Below are positions 8,316-16,532 of a stretch of DNA of 64,000 nt, in pieces. Position numbers and translations under genes: made by a program. The notes beneath the pieces were generated by a model that made no database searches, was not told the origin of the DNA, and saw only the letters and a list, made by a program, of their open reading frames with translations. Source of the DNA: Sphingomonas sp. CL5.1 (GTDB taxonomy: Bacteria > Pseudomonadota > Alphaproteobacteria > Sphingomonadales > Sphingomonadaceae); contig NZ_CP050137.1 in assembly GCF_013344685.1 (NCBI RefSeq), positions 2,050,001 to 2,114,000 of the forward strand, in the 5' to 3' direction. Numbering within the stretch: position 1 is the stretch's first letter; each line of letters begins with the position of its first letter.

Positions 8316-9355
8316 TTAGATGTTTGATTCCACGGTTTGATGGTGCGCTCCTTTCATTGGAATGGAAGGAAGCCGTATGAGACAGGTACGTCACGGGAGC
8401 GTCACGACCACGCACGCCGTGCGAGCAGCAATACAGCGATCGCAAGCGTCGTTCGCGACGCTGAGCCGCGAGCTGGGGATCAATCCCAAGACGGTAGCGA
8501 AGTGGCGGAAGCGGACGACGGTCGAGGATCTGAAAACCGGGCCGAAGGCCCCTCATTCGACCACCCTGACCGAAGCCGAGGAGGCGATGGTCGTCGCGTT
8601 CCGGCGCCACACGCTCCTGCCGCTCGACGACTGTCTCCATGCATTGCAGCCATCGATCCCGCATCTGACCCGATCAGCGCTGCACCGCTGCCTGCAACGC
8701 CACGGCATATCACGCCTGCCCGACGTCGAAGACGACAAACCAAGCGGCAGCGCTTCAAGCGCCACCCGATCGGCTTCTTCCACATCGACATCGCCGAGGT
8801 GCAGACCGCCGGGCCGCAGGCGATCGAAGGTCAACGCAAGCTCTATCTGTTCGTAGCCATCGACCGCACCAGCAAGTTTGCGGTCACCCAGCTGGTCGAC
8901 AGGGCCGATCGACGAACAGCATGGGAGTTCCTGGAGCATCTGCTGATGGCTGTGCCCTACCGCATCCACACGATCTTGACCGACAACGGTATCCAGTTCG
9001 CCGAGCAGCCGCGTAACCGGAACACCGCCTGGTCGCGACAGATGCGCTTCGATATGATCTGCGAGGCGAACGACATCGAGCATCGGCTCACCAAACCGAA
9101 CCATCCCTGGACCAACGGACAGGTCGAACGGATGAACCGCGCCATCAAGGAAGCGACCGTCAAACGCTTCCACCACGACACCCACGACCAACTCCGGACG
9201 CACCTCACCGACTTCATGGCAGCTTACAACTTCGCACGTCGGCTCAAGACACTCAGCGGACGCACACCCGACGAATACATCGTCAAATCTGGACGTCAGA
9301 GCCAGAGCGGTTCATCGTCAACCCGATCCACCAAATCCCGGGACCAAACATCTAA
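8316..9355 (+). mobile_element. IS481-family insertion sequence, frameshifted
   Basis: The ends are an 11-bp perfect inverted repeat, TTAGATGTTTG (8316-8326) and its complement (9345-9355). One transposase gene fills the interior. The transposase stop codon lies in the right repeat, as is common in this group. I could not find a convincing target duplication next to these ends, so the exact outer boundary may be a few bases further out. Confidence 0.75.
8377..9355 (+). pseudogene. IS481 transposase with two single-base deletions
   Basis: Start at 8377 after GGAAGGA. The N-terminal part (MRQVRHGS..., HTH with LSRELGINPKTVAKWRKR) reads in one frame to DVEDDKP. The next residues, KRQRFKRHPIGFFHIDIAEV, are in another frame, consistent with one missing A near 8743. 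The DDE core follows (DIAEV, LTDNGIQF, NGQVERMNR). Near 9286 a second missing A moves the expected tail (KIWTSEPERFIVNPIHQIPG) out of frame. Restoring both A bases gives a normal transposase of about 320 residues ending at TAA 9353-9355. Both losses are in short A runs, so sequencing error is an alternative to real decay. Confidence 0.8.
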
Positions 9356-9430
9356 TATTCTCCAATTCCCTCGCTAAAATGGGATGTCTTCAGGATCGAT
9401 CCGATTTTCCCCCGACGAAAGCCACTTGCG

Positions 9431-9470
9431 CATGCGCTACAAATGTAGCACACTACATTTGTAGCGCATG
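9431..9470. promoter_or_regulatory. Perfect 18-bp dyad, BlaI operator
   Basis: CATGCGCTACAAATGTAG (9431-9448) and its exact reverse complement (9453-9470) are separated by CACA. Each arm holds a TACAnnTGTA-like core as used by BlaI/MecI repressors. The dyad ends 9 bases before the chosen blaI-like start and covers its leader, so binding would block its own operon. Autoregulation is inferred from family knowledge. Confidence 0.8.
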
Positions 9471-9479
9471 GAGATTCGT

Positions 9480-9857
9480 ATGCTCGACAGATTGCCGCCG
9501 CGTGAGCGCCAGATCGTGGACCTGCTCTATGAGCGGGGCGCGATGGTGGTCGGCGACATATGTTCGGCCTTGCCCGATCCGCTGTCCGGATCGGCGGTGC
9601 GCGCGATGCTCAAGCGACTTGAGGACAAGGGGTTCGTCGCTCGCCACGAAAGCGAGCGCGGCTATGTCTTCTCGCCGACGCTGCCCGAGGACAAAGCCAG
9701 CAACAATGCGCTTGGCCATATCGTCCGCACCTTCTTCAACGGATCGGCGGCGAGCGCGGCGAGCGCGTTGCTCGGCATGTCGCAGCGGCTCGAGGAAAAG
9801 GAACTTGACGAGCTGGAGGCGCTGATCGCCCGCGCTCGTGAGGGGAGAAGGGCATGA
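9480..9857 (+). CDS. BlaI/MecI/CopY-family transcriptional repressor
   Basis: 125 residues. I choose the start at 9480 (GGAG 5 bases upstream) over an ATG at 9468, which lies inside the operator and has no ribosome site. The winged helix covers residues 1-75: LPPRERQIVDLLYERG, then SGSAVRAMLKRLEDKGFV and HESERGYVFSP. The C-terminal dimerisation helix has LEEKELDELEALI. The family represses an operon with a membrane M56 peptidase that cleaves it on signal. The next gene is exactly such a peptidase and overlaps by 4 bases (ATGA). Confidence 0.92.
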   Translation: MLDRLPPRERQIVDLLYERGAMVVGDICSALPDPLSGSAVRAMLKRLEDKGFVARHESERGYVFSPTLPEDKASNNALGHIVRTFFNGSAASAASALLGMSQRLEEKELDELEALIARAREGRRA

Positions 9858-11512
9858 CCTTCATCATCGGCCTCGCCGTCAAGTCACTGGTGGTCGCCGG
9901 GCTCACACTCGGGCTGCTGCGGCTGTTCCGCAACGCATCGGCGGCGCAGCGTTCCTGGCTTGCGCATGCCGGTCTCGGCGCATTGCTGCTGATGCCCGTC
10001 GTCGCGATGCTGCTGCCCGCGCTTGAAATCCAGACCAGGCTGCTGGGCACCGAAACGCCGGCAAGCCGCGCTATCCCGATGACTATCGCGCCGGCGCCTC
10101 GCCTCGCGCACCACGCCGCCGCGACCGTAGCCCGCGTCGCGGCCGATCCCGTCACCACCGCCCTCGCGCAGATCGACTGGGCGCTGCTGATCTATCTCGT
10201 CCCGGCGATTCTGCTGCTCGGCATCACGCTGATCGCGCTGGTGCGACTGTTCGCGCTGCGTTCGCGCGCGCAGGTGATGACCAGCCCCGCATGGCTGAGC
10301 GCGCTCGCGCACGCCCAGGCACGGATGGACTTCAAGAACGGGACCGCGCTGCTGGTCAGTGACGCGCTGCCCTCGCCGGTAAGCTGGGGGCTGGCGCGGC
10401 CGGTCATCCTGCTCAACGAGGACGCGCTCGACGCCACCGACGAGGCAGAGGCGATCATCGCCCACGAACTCGCGCATGTCGCATCGATGGACTGGGCCAA
10501 GCTGCTGCTCGGCCGCGTCGTGACCGCGCTCTATTGGTTCAACCCGCTCGTCTGGCTGCTCGTGCGCGACGCGCACCAGTTGCGCGAGGAAGCGGCCGAC
10601 GACGCGGTGCTCGGCGCCGATGTCGCGGGCGTCGATTACGCCGCATTGCTTGTCCACACCGCCCGCCATGATTGCCGTGCGGCGATGCTGGCCGCCCATG
10701 GCGTCGCGCCGGGCAAGGGATCGCTGCAGCGGCGCGTTCGCCGCGTGCTCGATCACAGCCTGCCGCGCACCCGGATGGAAGCGCGCTGGGCGATGATCGG
10801 CATGACCGTCGCGCTATTCGGCGGCGCCCCGCTCGCGGCGCTGACGCTGGTGCCGCGGCATCCCGCAGACGCTGCCGAGCCTCGCATGGCCGTCCCGGCC
10901 GCGCTGCCAATCGTTACGCCATCGCGGCAGGTTGCCGCGACGCCGGATGACCATGCCGCCGGTTTCGCCGCCGCTCCGGCCACCGATGCCGCGCTGCCCG
11001 CCGATGCCGTGACGCCCGCTGATGCCGTGACGATTGCGAGCGACCGCCACCGTGCCGCTGAAGATCTGGTCGACAAGGCGATCGAAGCGAAGGCCATGGG
11101 CATCACGCCGGGCTATGCCGCCGCAATCCGCAGCGCCGGCCCGGCATTCGCCAACGTGACGGCCGACGACCTGTCGTCGATGCGCGCCGTCGGGGTGACG
11201 CCGGATTACATCCGCGCGCTTGCCCGGTCGGGATATCGCAACCTCGATCCCGATACCGTGGTCGAAGCGCGGGCGGTGGGTCTGTCGCCCGATTATATCC
11301 GATCGCTTGTCGCCGCCGGATTGAACGACCTGACCATCGACGACCTGACCGGGCTCGCCGCGGTCGGCGTCAGCGCCGACGATGTCCGCGCGCTGCGCGC
11401 ATCGGGACGCAAGGTCACCGTCCATAATCTCGAAAGCTACGGCGCGCTCAAGGGCCGCGTCCCGCGACCGCCCGGCGTCCCGGCCAATGCCGGTTTCCCG
11501 TTCGACCGCTGA
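9854..11512 (+). CDS. M56 (BlaR1/MecR1-type) membrane metallopeptidase with C-terminal 29-residue repeats
   Basis: 552 residues. Membrane segments are at about 4-24, 34-56 and 108-133, with another at about 315-335 after the catalytic domain. The zinc motif HELAH lies in AIIAHELAHVASMDWAK near residue 204. The extracytoplasmic part has an Ala/Pro-rich linker and then, from about residue 413, three to four copies of a roughly 29-residue unit. A typical copy is AVGVTPDYIRALARSGY, a short spacer, then a second helix ending in a D-x-L/V pattern. There is no penicillin-binding domain, so the signal is probably not a beta-lactam. It likely senses an envelope signal and cleaves the BlaI partner. The next gene carries the same repeats. 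Confidence 0.88.
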   Translation: MTFIIGLAVKSLVVAGLTLGLLRLFRNASAAQRSWLAHAGLGALLLMPVVAMLLPALEIQTRLLGTETPASRAIPMTIAPAPRLAHHAAATVARVAADPVTTALAQIDWALLIYLVPAILLLGITLIALVRLFALRSRAQVMTSPAWLSALAHAQARMDFKNGTALLVSDALPSPVSWGLARPVILLNEDALDATDEAEAIIAHELAHVASMDWAKLLLGRVVTALYWFNPLVWLLVRDAHQLREEAADDAVLGADVAGVDYAALLVHTARHDCRAAMLAAHGVAPGKGSLQRRVRRVLDHSLPRTRMEARWAMIGMTVALFGGAPLAALTLVPRHPADAAEPRMAVPAALPIVTPSRQVAATPDDHAAGFAAAPATDAALPADAVTPADAVTIASDRHRAAEDLVDKAIEAKAMGITPGYAAAIRSAGPAFANVTADDLSSMRAVGVTPDYIRALARSGYRNLDPDTVVEARAVGLSPDYIRSLVAAGLNDLTIDDLTGLAAVGVSADDVRALRASGRKVTVHNLESYGALKGRVPRPPGVPANAGFPFDR

Positions 11513-11615
11513 CCTGACCCCCTAGCCGAACTCCATTGCCGTCAACTCGTGACGTTCGCCTCCGGGCGAACGACCGGCCCCGCTTTGCCTGCTGCATGCC
11601 CCAAGGAGACGTGCC

Positions 11616-12488
11616 ATGAACCGCCTTGCCACCTCGATCGCCGCGATGTTGCTGATCGCCTTCGCGATCGCCGCGAGCTGCGTCGCCGGGATGCGCGAAG
11701 ACATCCGCTTCCACCTGTCGATGCGCGCCGGCGGCGACGAAGTCGAACTCGCCTTCGATCGCATCGGCCACGGCCACGACCGTCTGGGCAATGCGATGCC
11801 GATCGCGGCGCTTCGTGGCCTTTCCCCGTCGGCGCTGCGCTCCCCGGAGCGCACGCCCATCGCCTTCACGATCGACCGCGTGCCGGGCCGGGTCGACTGC
11901 CGGGGCATGGCGGCCGGCGGCAGCGCCGATGGCGGCTGCGGCTTCGCCCGCAACCCCGGGTTCGACGCCCGGCTCGCCCATGTCGGCTTCCCCCGGCTCG
12001 ACGACGACCAGCAGTTCGTCCTGACCATGACCGACTTCGACCCCGAGGTGATCGAGGCGCTGAAGGCGGGGGACTATCGCACGCCCGATGCCGGCGGTCT
12101 GGTGTCGCTCGGCATCTTCGCGATCCACGCGGATTATGTGCGCGACATCGCCGCGGCGGGCTTTCGCGTCGGCAGCGTCCACGATCTCGTCCAGTTCAAG
12201 ATCGCGCATATCACGCCCGCGTTGATCGCCGCCTATCGCCAGCTCGGCTATCGCGATCTTTCGGCGAACGACCTCGTCAAGATGGGCATACAGGGCATCA
12301 CGCCGGATTTCATCCTCGGCTTCGCGCGCGCCGGCTTGCGCGACATTCCCGCCGACAAGCTGATCGAGCTGAAGATCTTCAACGTCACTCCTGATGACGT
12401 CCGCGCGATGCGCCGTGACGGCGCGGCTGCGGTCACCCCCGATATGCTGACCCGCCGTCGCATCCTGGGCGCGGCCATCAACGGCTGA
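11616..12488 (+). CDS. Secreted protein with the same 29-residue helical repeats as the M56 peptidase
   Basis: 290 residues, start after AAGGAG. An N-terminal hydrophobic segment (about residues 8-28) is a signal peptide or anchor. Residues 30-145 match no domain I know and contain two cysteines (VDCRGM, GGCGF). From about residue 150 there are four repeats such as IQGITPDFILGFARAGLRDI and IFNVTPDDVRAMRRDG, spaced 29 residues, matching the units in the upstream peptidase. Shared repeats and its position 104 bases after the peptidase suggest that it interacts with or modulates the sensor. Function is not known. Confidence 0.8.
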   Translation: MNRLATSIAAMLLIAFAIAASCVAGMREDIRFHLSMRAGGDEVELAFDRIGHGHDRLGNAMPIAALRGLSPSALRSPERTPIAFTIDRVPGRVDCRGMAAGGSADGGCGFARNPGFDARLAHVGFPRLDDDQQFVLTMTDFDPEVIEALKAGDYRTPDAGGLVSLGIFAIHADYVRDIAAAGFRVGSVHDLVQFKIAHITPALIAAYRQLGYRDLSANDLVKMGIQGITPDFILGFARAGLRDIPADKLIELKIFNVTPDDVRAMRRDGAAAVTPDMLTRRRILGAAING

Positions 12489-12602
12489 TCGCCCCACCGA
12501 CCGACTGAACCACACGGCCAATGGCACGCCGATCACGCTCGGCGCCGGAAGAAGCGCACCCGGGCCGGGGTGTCATAGACAAATAATACAGGGAGTGTCG
12601 AT

Positions 12603-14717
12603 TTGTCTGCCCCGAAGCACCTTCATCGCCGGCACGCGCGCTGGCGCCATGCGACCTGCCTTCTGGCGATCGCGGCCGGGTCTGGCGCGCCAATGCGCGC
12701 CGTCGCGCAGGCGGCCCCGGCCGTCTCTGCCGATGCCGGCCCGGCAGCGGGAAGCGGCGTCGTCTTCACGCCCGATTACTTCGCGCGCTTCGCTCCGCAG
12801 ACCGCCTATGACATGCTGACGCAGGTACCGGGCTTTATCGTCGTTGCCAGCGATGAGAAGCGTGGGCTGGGCCAGGCATCGGAGAACGTGCTCATCAACG
12901 GCCAGCGCGTCACCGACAAGTCGGGCGGCGCGGTCGGGCAATTGCAGGCGATTTCGGCCGACGATGTGCTCCGCATCGAGGTCCGGGAGGCGGTGTCGTT
13001 CGGCATCGCCGGGCTGACCGGCCAGGTCGTCAACGTCGTGCTCAAGGCGACGCGCAAGGGACGCGGCAACATCACCTGGAACCCGTCGGTGCGCGCGCAT
13101 TATGCCGAGCCGAGCTGGCTGTCCGGCTCGATCAGCTACAACGGCAGCATCGGCGATCTCGACTATACCATCTCGCTCGAAAACAATACCAAGCGCGGCG
13201 CGATGGGCGGCAATGATTATCGCGTGCTGTCGCCGACCGGCGTGGTGACCGAGCGCCGCGATCAGGTCAACTGGGACAGCACCGACGACGCCAAGCTGTC
13301 CGCGATCCTCAAATACACTGGCACGAGCGGCCTCCAGGCCAATCTGACGCTCGATTACGATCCCTATTGGAAGCGCGGCATCAACGACCAGCGCCGCACG
13401 CGCACCGACGGCAACGATAACGACTGGAGCAGCACCTATCACACCTGGGGCTTCAGCTACGACGCCAACGGCGACGTCTCGGTGCCGCTCGGCGGCGGCC
13501 GGCTCAAGCTGATCGGCCTGCGCCATTACGAACACGCGCCCGCCGTCACCTACCAGCGCACCGATTACGACAGCGGCGCGCCGAGCGAGGGCCTGCTCTA
13601 CAATCAGGATGCGCGGACCAGCGAGACGGTCGGCCGGCTTGAATATCATTGGCAGGGGACGCGCAACGACTGGACGGTCTCGCTGGAGCGCGCCGACAAC
13701 CAATATGCGCAGGTCAGCACGCTGGCCGGCCTGCGGTCCGACGGCAGCTATGTCTCCATCCCCTATCCGCAGGGCAGCGGCATCGTCGCCGAGAAGCGCT
13801 ACGAAGGGCTCGCCACCTTCAGCCGTGCGCTTTCACCCAAGTTCAATCTTCAGCTCGTCGGCGGTGCCGAATATTCCGAACTCGGCGAGCGCAATTTCGG
13901 GCAGGCGCCACGCCACTTCTTCCGGCCGAAGGGCAGCATCCTGCTCGGCTGGCGGCCGACGCCGGGCTGGGACGCCAGCCTGAAAATGGAGCGCAAGGTC
14001 GGCCAGATCAGCTTCTCCGATTTTCTCGCCAACGAGGACGTCACCAACAATCGCGGCAACGACGCCAACCCCAATCTCGTGCCGCCGCAAAGCTGGGAAG
14101 TGACCGGCGAGGTCGGCCGCGATCTCGGCCGCTGGGGCAAGACGCGGCTGCGGCTCTATCGCTACTGGGTCGAGGATATCGTCGATCACATCCCGGTCGG
14201 CGCCGATGGCGATGCGGTCGGCAACCTGCCGCATGCAACGCGCCTGGGAATCGAGAGCATCAGCACGATCCAGTTCGACCCGCTCGGCTGGCACGGCGCC
14301 AAGCTCGACGCCGACATCGGCATCGAGCACGCCCGCGTCCGCGATCCGCTGACCGGCTTGCCGCGCCAGATCAGCGACACGCACGATCGCTGGGCGAACC
14401 TGACGCTGCGCCACGACGTGCCGCACACCCAGTTCGCCTGGGGCGCGGGCCTGCAATTCGATCATTACGGCCCGCTCTGGTTTCTCGACGAGATCAACCA
14501 GCAATGGGAAGGCCCCTATGCCAGCGTCTTCGTCGAGTTCAAGAACGTGCGCGGGATGAAGGTCAAATTCAGGATCTTCAACATCAACGACGGCCATGTG
14601 CGCTATTGGCGAGACGTCTATTCGGGCCGCCGCACTGTCGCGCCCCTGTCTTTCATGGAACGCATGCACCAGATGGTCGGCCCGATCTTCACGCTGACGC
14701 TGAGCAGGCGCTTTTGA
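12603..14717 (+). CDS. TonB-dependent receptor-like outer-membrane protein (plug domain containing)
   Basis: 704 residues from a TTG start with AGGGA about 9 bases upstream; no better start precedes the signal-like segment (cleavage near VAQAAPA). The plug-like domain has AYDMLTQVPGFIVV, NVLINGQRVTDKSG and VLRIEVREAVSFGIAGLTGQ, where classical receptors have the VEVLRGP motif. A long beta-strand region ends in TLTLSRRF, a terminal aromatic barrel signal. The plug start resembles the oar/TonB-plug group that lacks a clear TonB box. It follows the BlaI/M56 locus by 114 bases in the same direction and could be its regulatory target. Confidence 0.82.
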   Translation: MSAPKHLHRRHARWRHATCLLAIAAGSGAPMRAVAQAAPAVSADAGPAAGSGVVFTPDYFARFAPQTAYDMLTQVPGFIVVASDEKRGLGQASENVLINGQRVTDKSGGAVGQLQAISADDVLRIEVREAVSFGIAGLTGQVVNVVLKATRKGRGNITWNPSVRAHYAEPSWLSGSISYNGSIGDLDYTISLENNTKRGAMGGNDYRVLSPTGVVTERRDQVNWDSTDDAKLSAILKYTGTSGLQANLTLDYDPYWKRGINDQRRTRTDGNDNDWSSTYHTWGFSYDANGDVSVPLGGGRLKLIGLRHYEHAPAVTYQRTDYDSGAPSEGLLYNQDARTSETVGRLEYHWQGTRNDWTVSLERADNQYAQVSTLAGLRSDGSYVSIPYPQGSGIVAEKRYEGLATFSRALSPKFNLQLVGGAEYSELGERNFGQAPRHFFRPKGSILLGWRPTPGWDASLKMERKVGQISFSDFLANEDVTNNRGNDANPNLVPPQSWEVTGEVGRDLGRWGKTRLRLYRYWVEDIVDHIPVGADGDAVGNLPHATRLGIESISTIQFDPLGWHGAKLDADIGIEHARVRDPLTGLPRQISDTHDRWANLTLRHDVPHTQFAWGAGLQFDHYGPLWFLDEINQQWEGPYASVFVEFKNVRGMKVKFRIFNINDGHVRYWRDVYSGRRTVAPLSFMERMHQMVGPIFTLTLSRRF

Positions 14718-14858
14718 AGCCTGCCCGTAAATATTACGGAGCAAGGTCGATCAGATACTTGTTTTAGCGGCTGAATGAGCGACCGCTTTCGGATCAACCT
14801 GAAGCGCGCTGAGCGGCTGGCATTAGGGCACTTAGCTGTCTTCGAAGCAGTGAGTGAC

Positions 14859-15302
14859 CTAACCGCGTTGAGTTCGGCAGAAGCCGATAGCAACGAGTAT
14901 CATGCCCGAGAGCATCGTGATGGCGACCGACCCCAGCATGATCGAAACGATCATCTCCTGGGCTGCGGAGGCGGAAGGTCGCGGGGCTATTATCGGTGTC
15001 ACAGCACCAGTTCCCCAAATCGCAGACAATTGCGTGGCGAACCAATTGGTCGCGCTCCCGACGATCAGGAGAAGCAAGGCTGCGAGCTTGAATCGACGTG
15101 GCAGCGCTACTTACGCCCACGCAGATCCGATCGCGATCAGCAGGATACCATTGAGCACGCCCTCAAGATGAGCGGACAAGCCCATTCGAGAGTTAACGAC
15201 CAACGTGGTGACGAATCCTGACACCAGCCCCAACAGCAATAATGTCGCGCCTGACCGGTAGAGCCACCGCGCCTGTTGCGAATTGATCGTCGCCAAACTC
15301 AT
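14859..15302 (-). pseudogene. Hydroxylaminobenzene mutase-like membrane protein (HabA family), in-frame stop
   Basis: One minus-strand frame from ATG 15302 to TAG 14859 encodes a 147-codon, four-helix membrane protein interrupted once by TAA at 15111-15113. The first part has NSRMGLSAHLEGVLNGILL and the second GSATNWFATQLSAIWGTGA and TPI, which I recognise as the HabA/HabB pattern (isomerisation of hydroxylaminobenzene in nitroarene breakdown). The two parts join in frame with normal length, so a single nonsense codon has disabled the gene; readthrough or re-initiation at 15077 is possible but unlikely to give an active enzyme. It lies just outside the left IS3 remnant. Confidence 0.65.
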
Positions 15303-15504
15303 CTACCAAGCATTGCGCAATTTTTTGTCGGGCGCCAGTTCAACCTGATTGGCCGGTTTCGGGATGCACCTCGGCATACCATTATGTCCGTTATTAGGGC
15401 GCCAATGGACGCTCCATGTCAATGCCCGCGATGGGTGGGAGTGTGAACTGCTGCCGGTCTGGTGGACACCGAGATAGGATGTTTCCGCCTATCGGAGGTC
15501 CAGA

Positions 15505-15794
15505 ACGCAACGAAGGAAGTTCAGCCGCGAGTTCAAGCTCGAGGCGGTAAAGTTGGTGGGCGAGCGCGGTGTCGCGGTTGCGCAGGCTGCTCGCGATTTG
15601 GACGTGCACGAGAACGTGCTGCGCAAGTGGGTGAAGGAGTTTGCCGCCGATCCGGGACACGCATTTCCAGGGCACGGCCAGATGAGGCCGAAACAGATGG
15701 AGATTGATCGTCTCCGTCGGGAAGTGGCCAAGCTCAAGGCGGAGCGCGACATTCTAAAAAAGCCACCGCCTACTTCGCGAAGGACTCGATATGA
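15505..15794 (+). pseudogene. IS3 orfA, start codon lost and frameshifted
   Basis: This encodes the HTH protein RKFSREFKLEAVKLVGERG...VHENVLRKWV with a leucine-zipper-like end (IDRLRREVAKLKAERDILKK). The position of the start codon is ACG (15505-15507) where the right copy has ATG. An A6 run at 15755-15760 puts the expected end (ATAYFAKDSI, stop overlapping the orfB start) out of frame. A programmed slip on the A run is an alternative to mutation. Confidence 0.7.
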
Positions 15795-16326
15795 GGTTCG
15801 CCTTCATCGCGAAGCACCGAGGGATCTGGCCGGTGGCATGGGTGTGCGGGGCGCCCGGTGTCTCGCGAAGCGGCTTCCACGCCTGGCTCACCCGAGCGCC
15901 GACGCAACGGACTCGCGACGATGAGGTGATCGGCTCCAGGGTCAGGGCCAGCCATGTCGGCAGCTACCGGACCTATGGCGCCCGTCGTGTCTGGCACGAT
16001 CTGCTGGCAGAGGGCATCTCGTGCGGCCTGCACCGGGTCGAACGGCTCATGCAGGCACAGCGGCTTCGGACACGGCCGCGTCGTCGCGGCGTGCCCAAGG
16101 ATCAGGGCGAACGCCCGGACATCGCCGGCAATGTGCTGGATCGCCAGTTCACGGCCGACAGGCCCAACCAGAAGTGGGTGGCAGACTTCACCTACATCTG
16201 GACCGCGGAAGGATGGCTCTACGGTTCAACCACCGCCGTCTGCTTGAGCCTATCTGCAATATTCCGCCTGCCGAAGCCGAGGATCGATATTACGCCATGC
16301 TCGACGACGAACGCATGGCAGCCTAA
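15791..16326 (+). pseudogene. IS3 orfB transposase, core deleted and fused to another orfB tail
   Basis: It starts MRFAFIAKHRGIWPVAW and reads through the HTH_21 region (YGARRVWHDLLAEGISCGLH) to VADFTYIWTAEGWLY, which contains the first catalytic Asp. The remaining DDE core is missing. From about 16220 a different frame encodes RRLLEPICNIPPAEAEDRYY and then AMLDDERMAA to the stop at 16324-16326, the tail of another IS3-family transposase. It is non-functional. Confidence 0.75.
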
Positions 16327-16482
16327 TTTAACCCTTGGAGCCTCCGGCAAACCCGGCGCGGTTCAATAGTAGCTGGTTTGCAGTGCATTCGTGTCATTCG
16401 GTGCTCGCGCGCCTTAGGGACACGAATCTTCTATCCCTTGACGCGGTTGGCTTAATCGACAAAACGCCGTTCAACCAAATAT

Positions 16483-16493
16483 ACCAATTTGGT
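16483..16493. promoter_or_regulatory. ACCAATTTGGT palindrome, putative GntR operator
   Basis: This is an 11-bp palindrome, 40 bases before the alpha/beta hydrolase start, with a half-site (CAACCAAAT) 10 bases upstream. It is the same core as at 21485-21499, 28832-28842 and 28932-28944, and fits the regulator encoded at 20691-21404. Confidence 0.6.
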
Positions 16494-16532
16494 TATCGGT
16501 CGGGCTGCGGCCCCGATGAAGGAGAGTTCGTC

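Larger units (their letters stand above)
15444..16368 (+). mobile_element. Hybrid IS3-family remnant (left copy)
   Basis: The left end TGAACTGCTGCCGG matches the end of the copy at 35374-35771. The right end, GGCAAACCCGGCGCGGTTCA at 16349-16368, is of a different IS3-type terminus (its complement reads TGAACCGCGCCGGGTTTGCC). The interior changes from one element's orfB to the C-terminal 35 codons of another at about 16220. The element is therefore a fusion of two IS elements with the catalytic core deleted, and it is inactive. Confidence 0.7.

Noticed and set aside
9468..9479. ATG at 9468 as the BlaI-family start
   Set aside because: It lies inside the right arm of the operator with no ribosome site; 9480 has GGAG at a proper distance and fits the family's N-terminus.
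14775..15221. Plus-strand 148-codon frame over the HabA-like region
   Set aside because: It is antisense to a continuous membrane-protein frame and has no hydrophobic or motif content.
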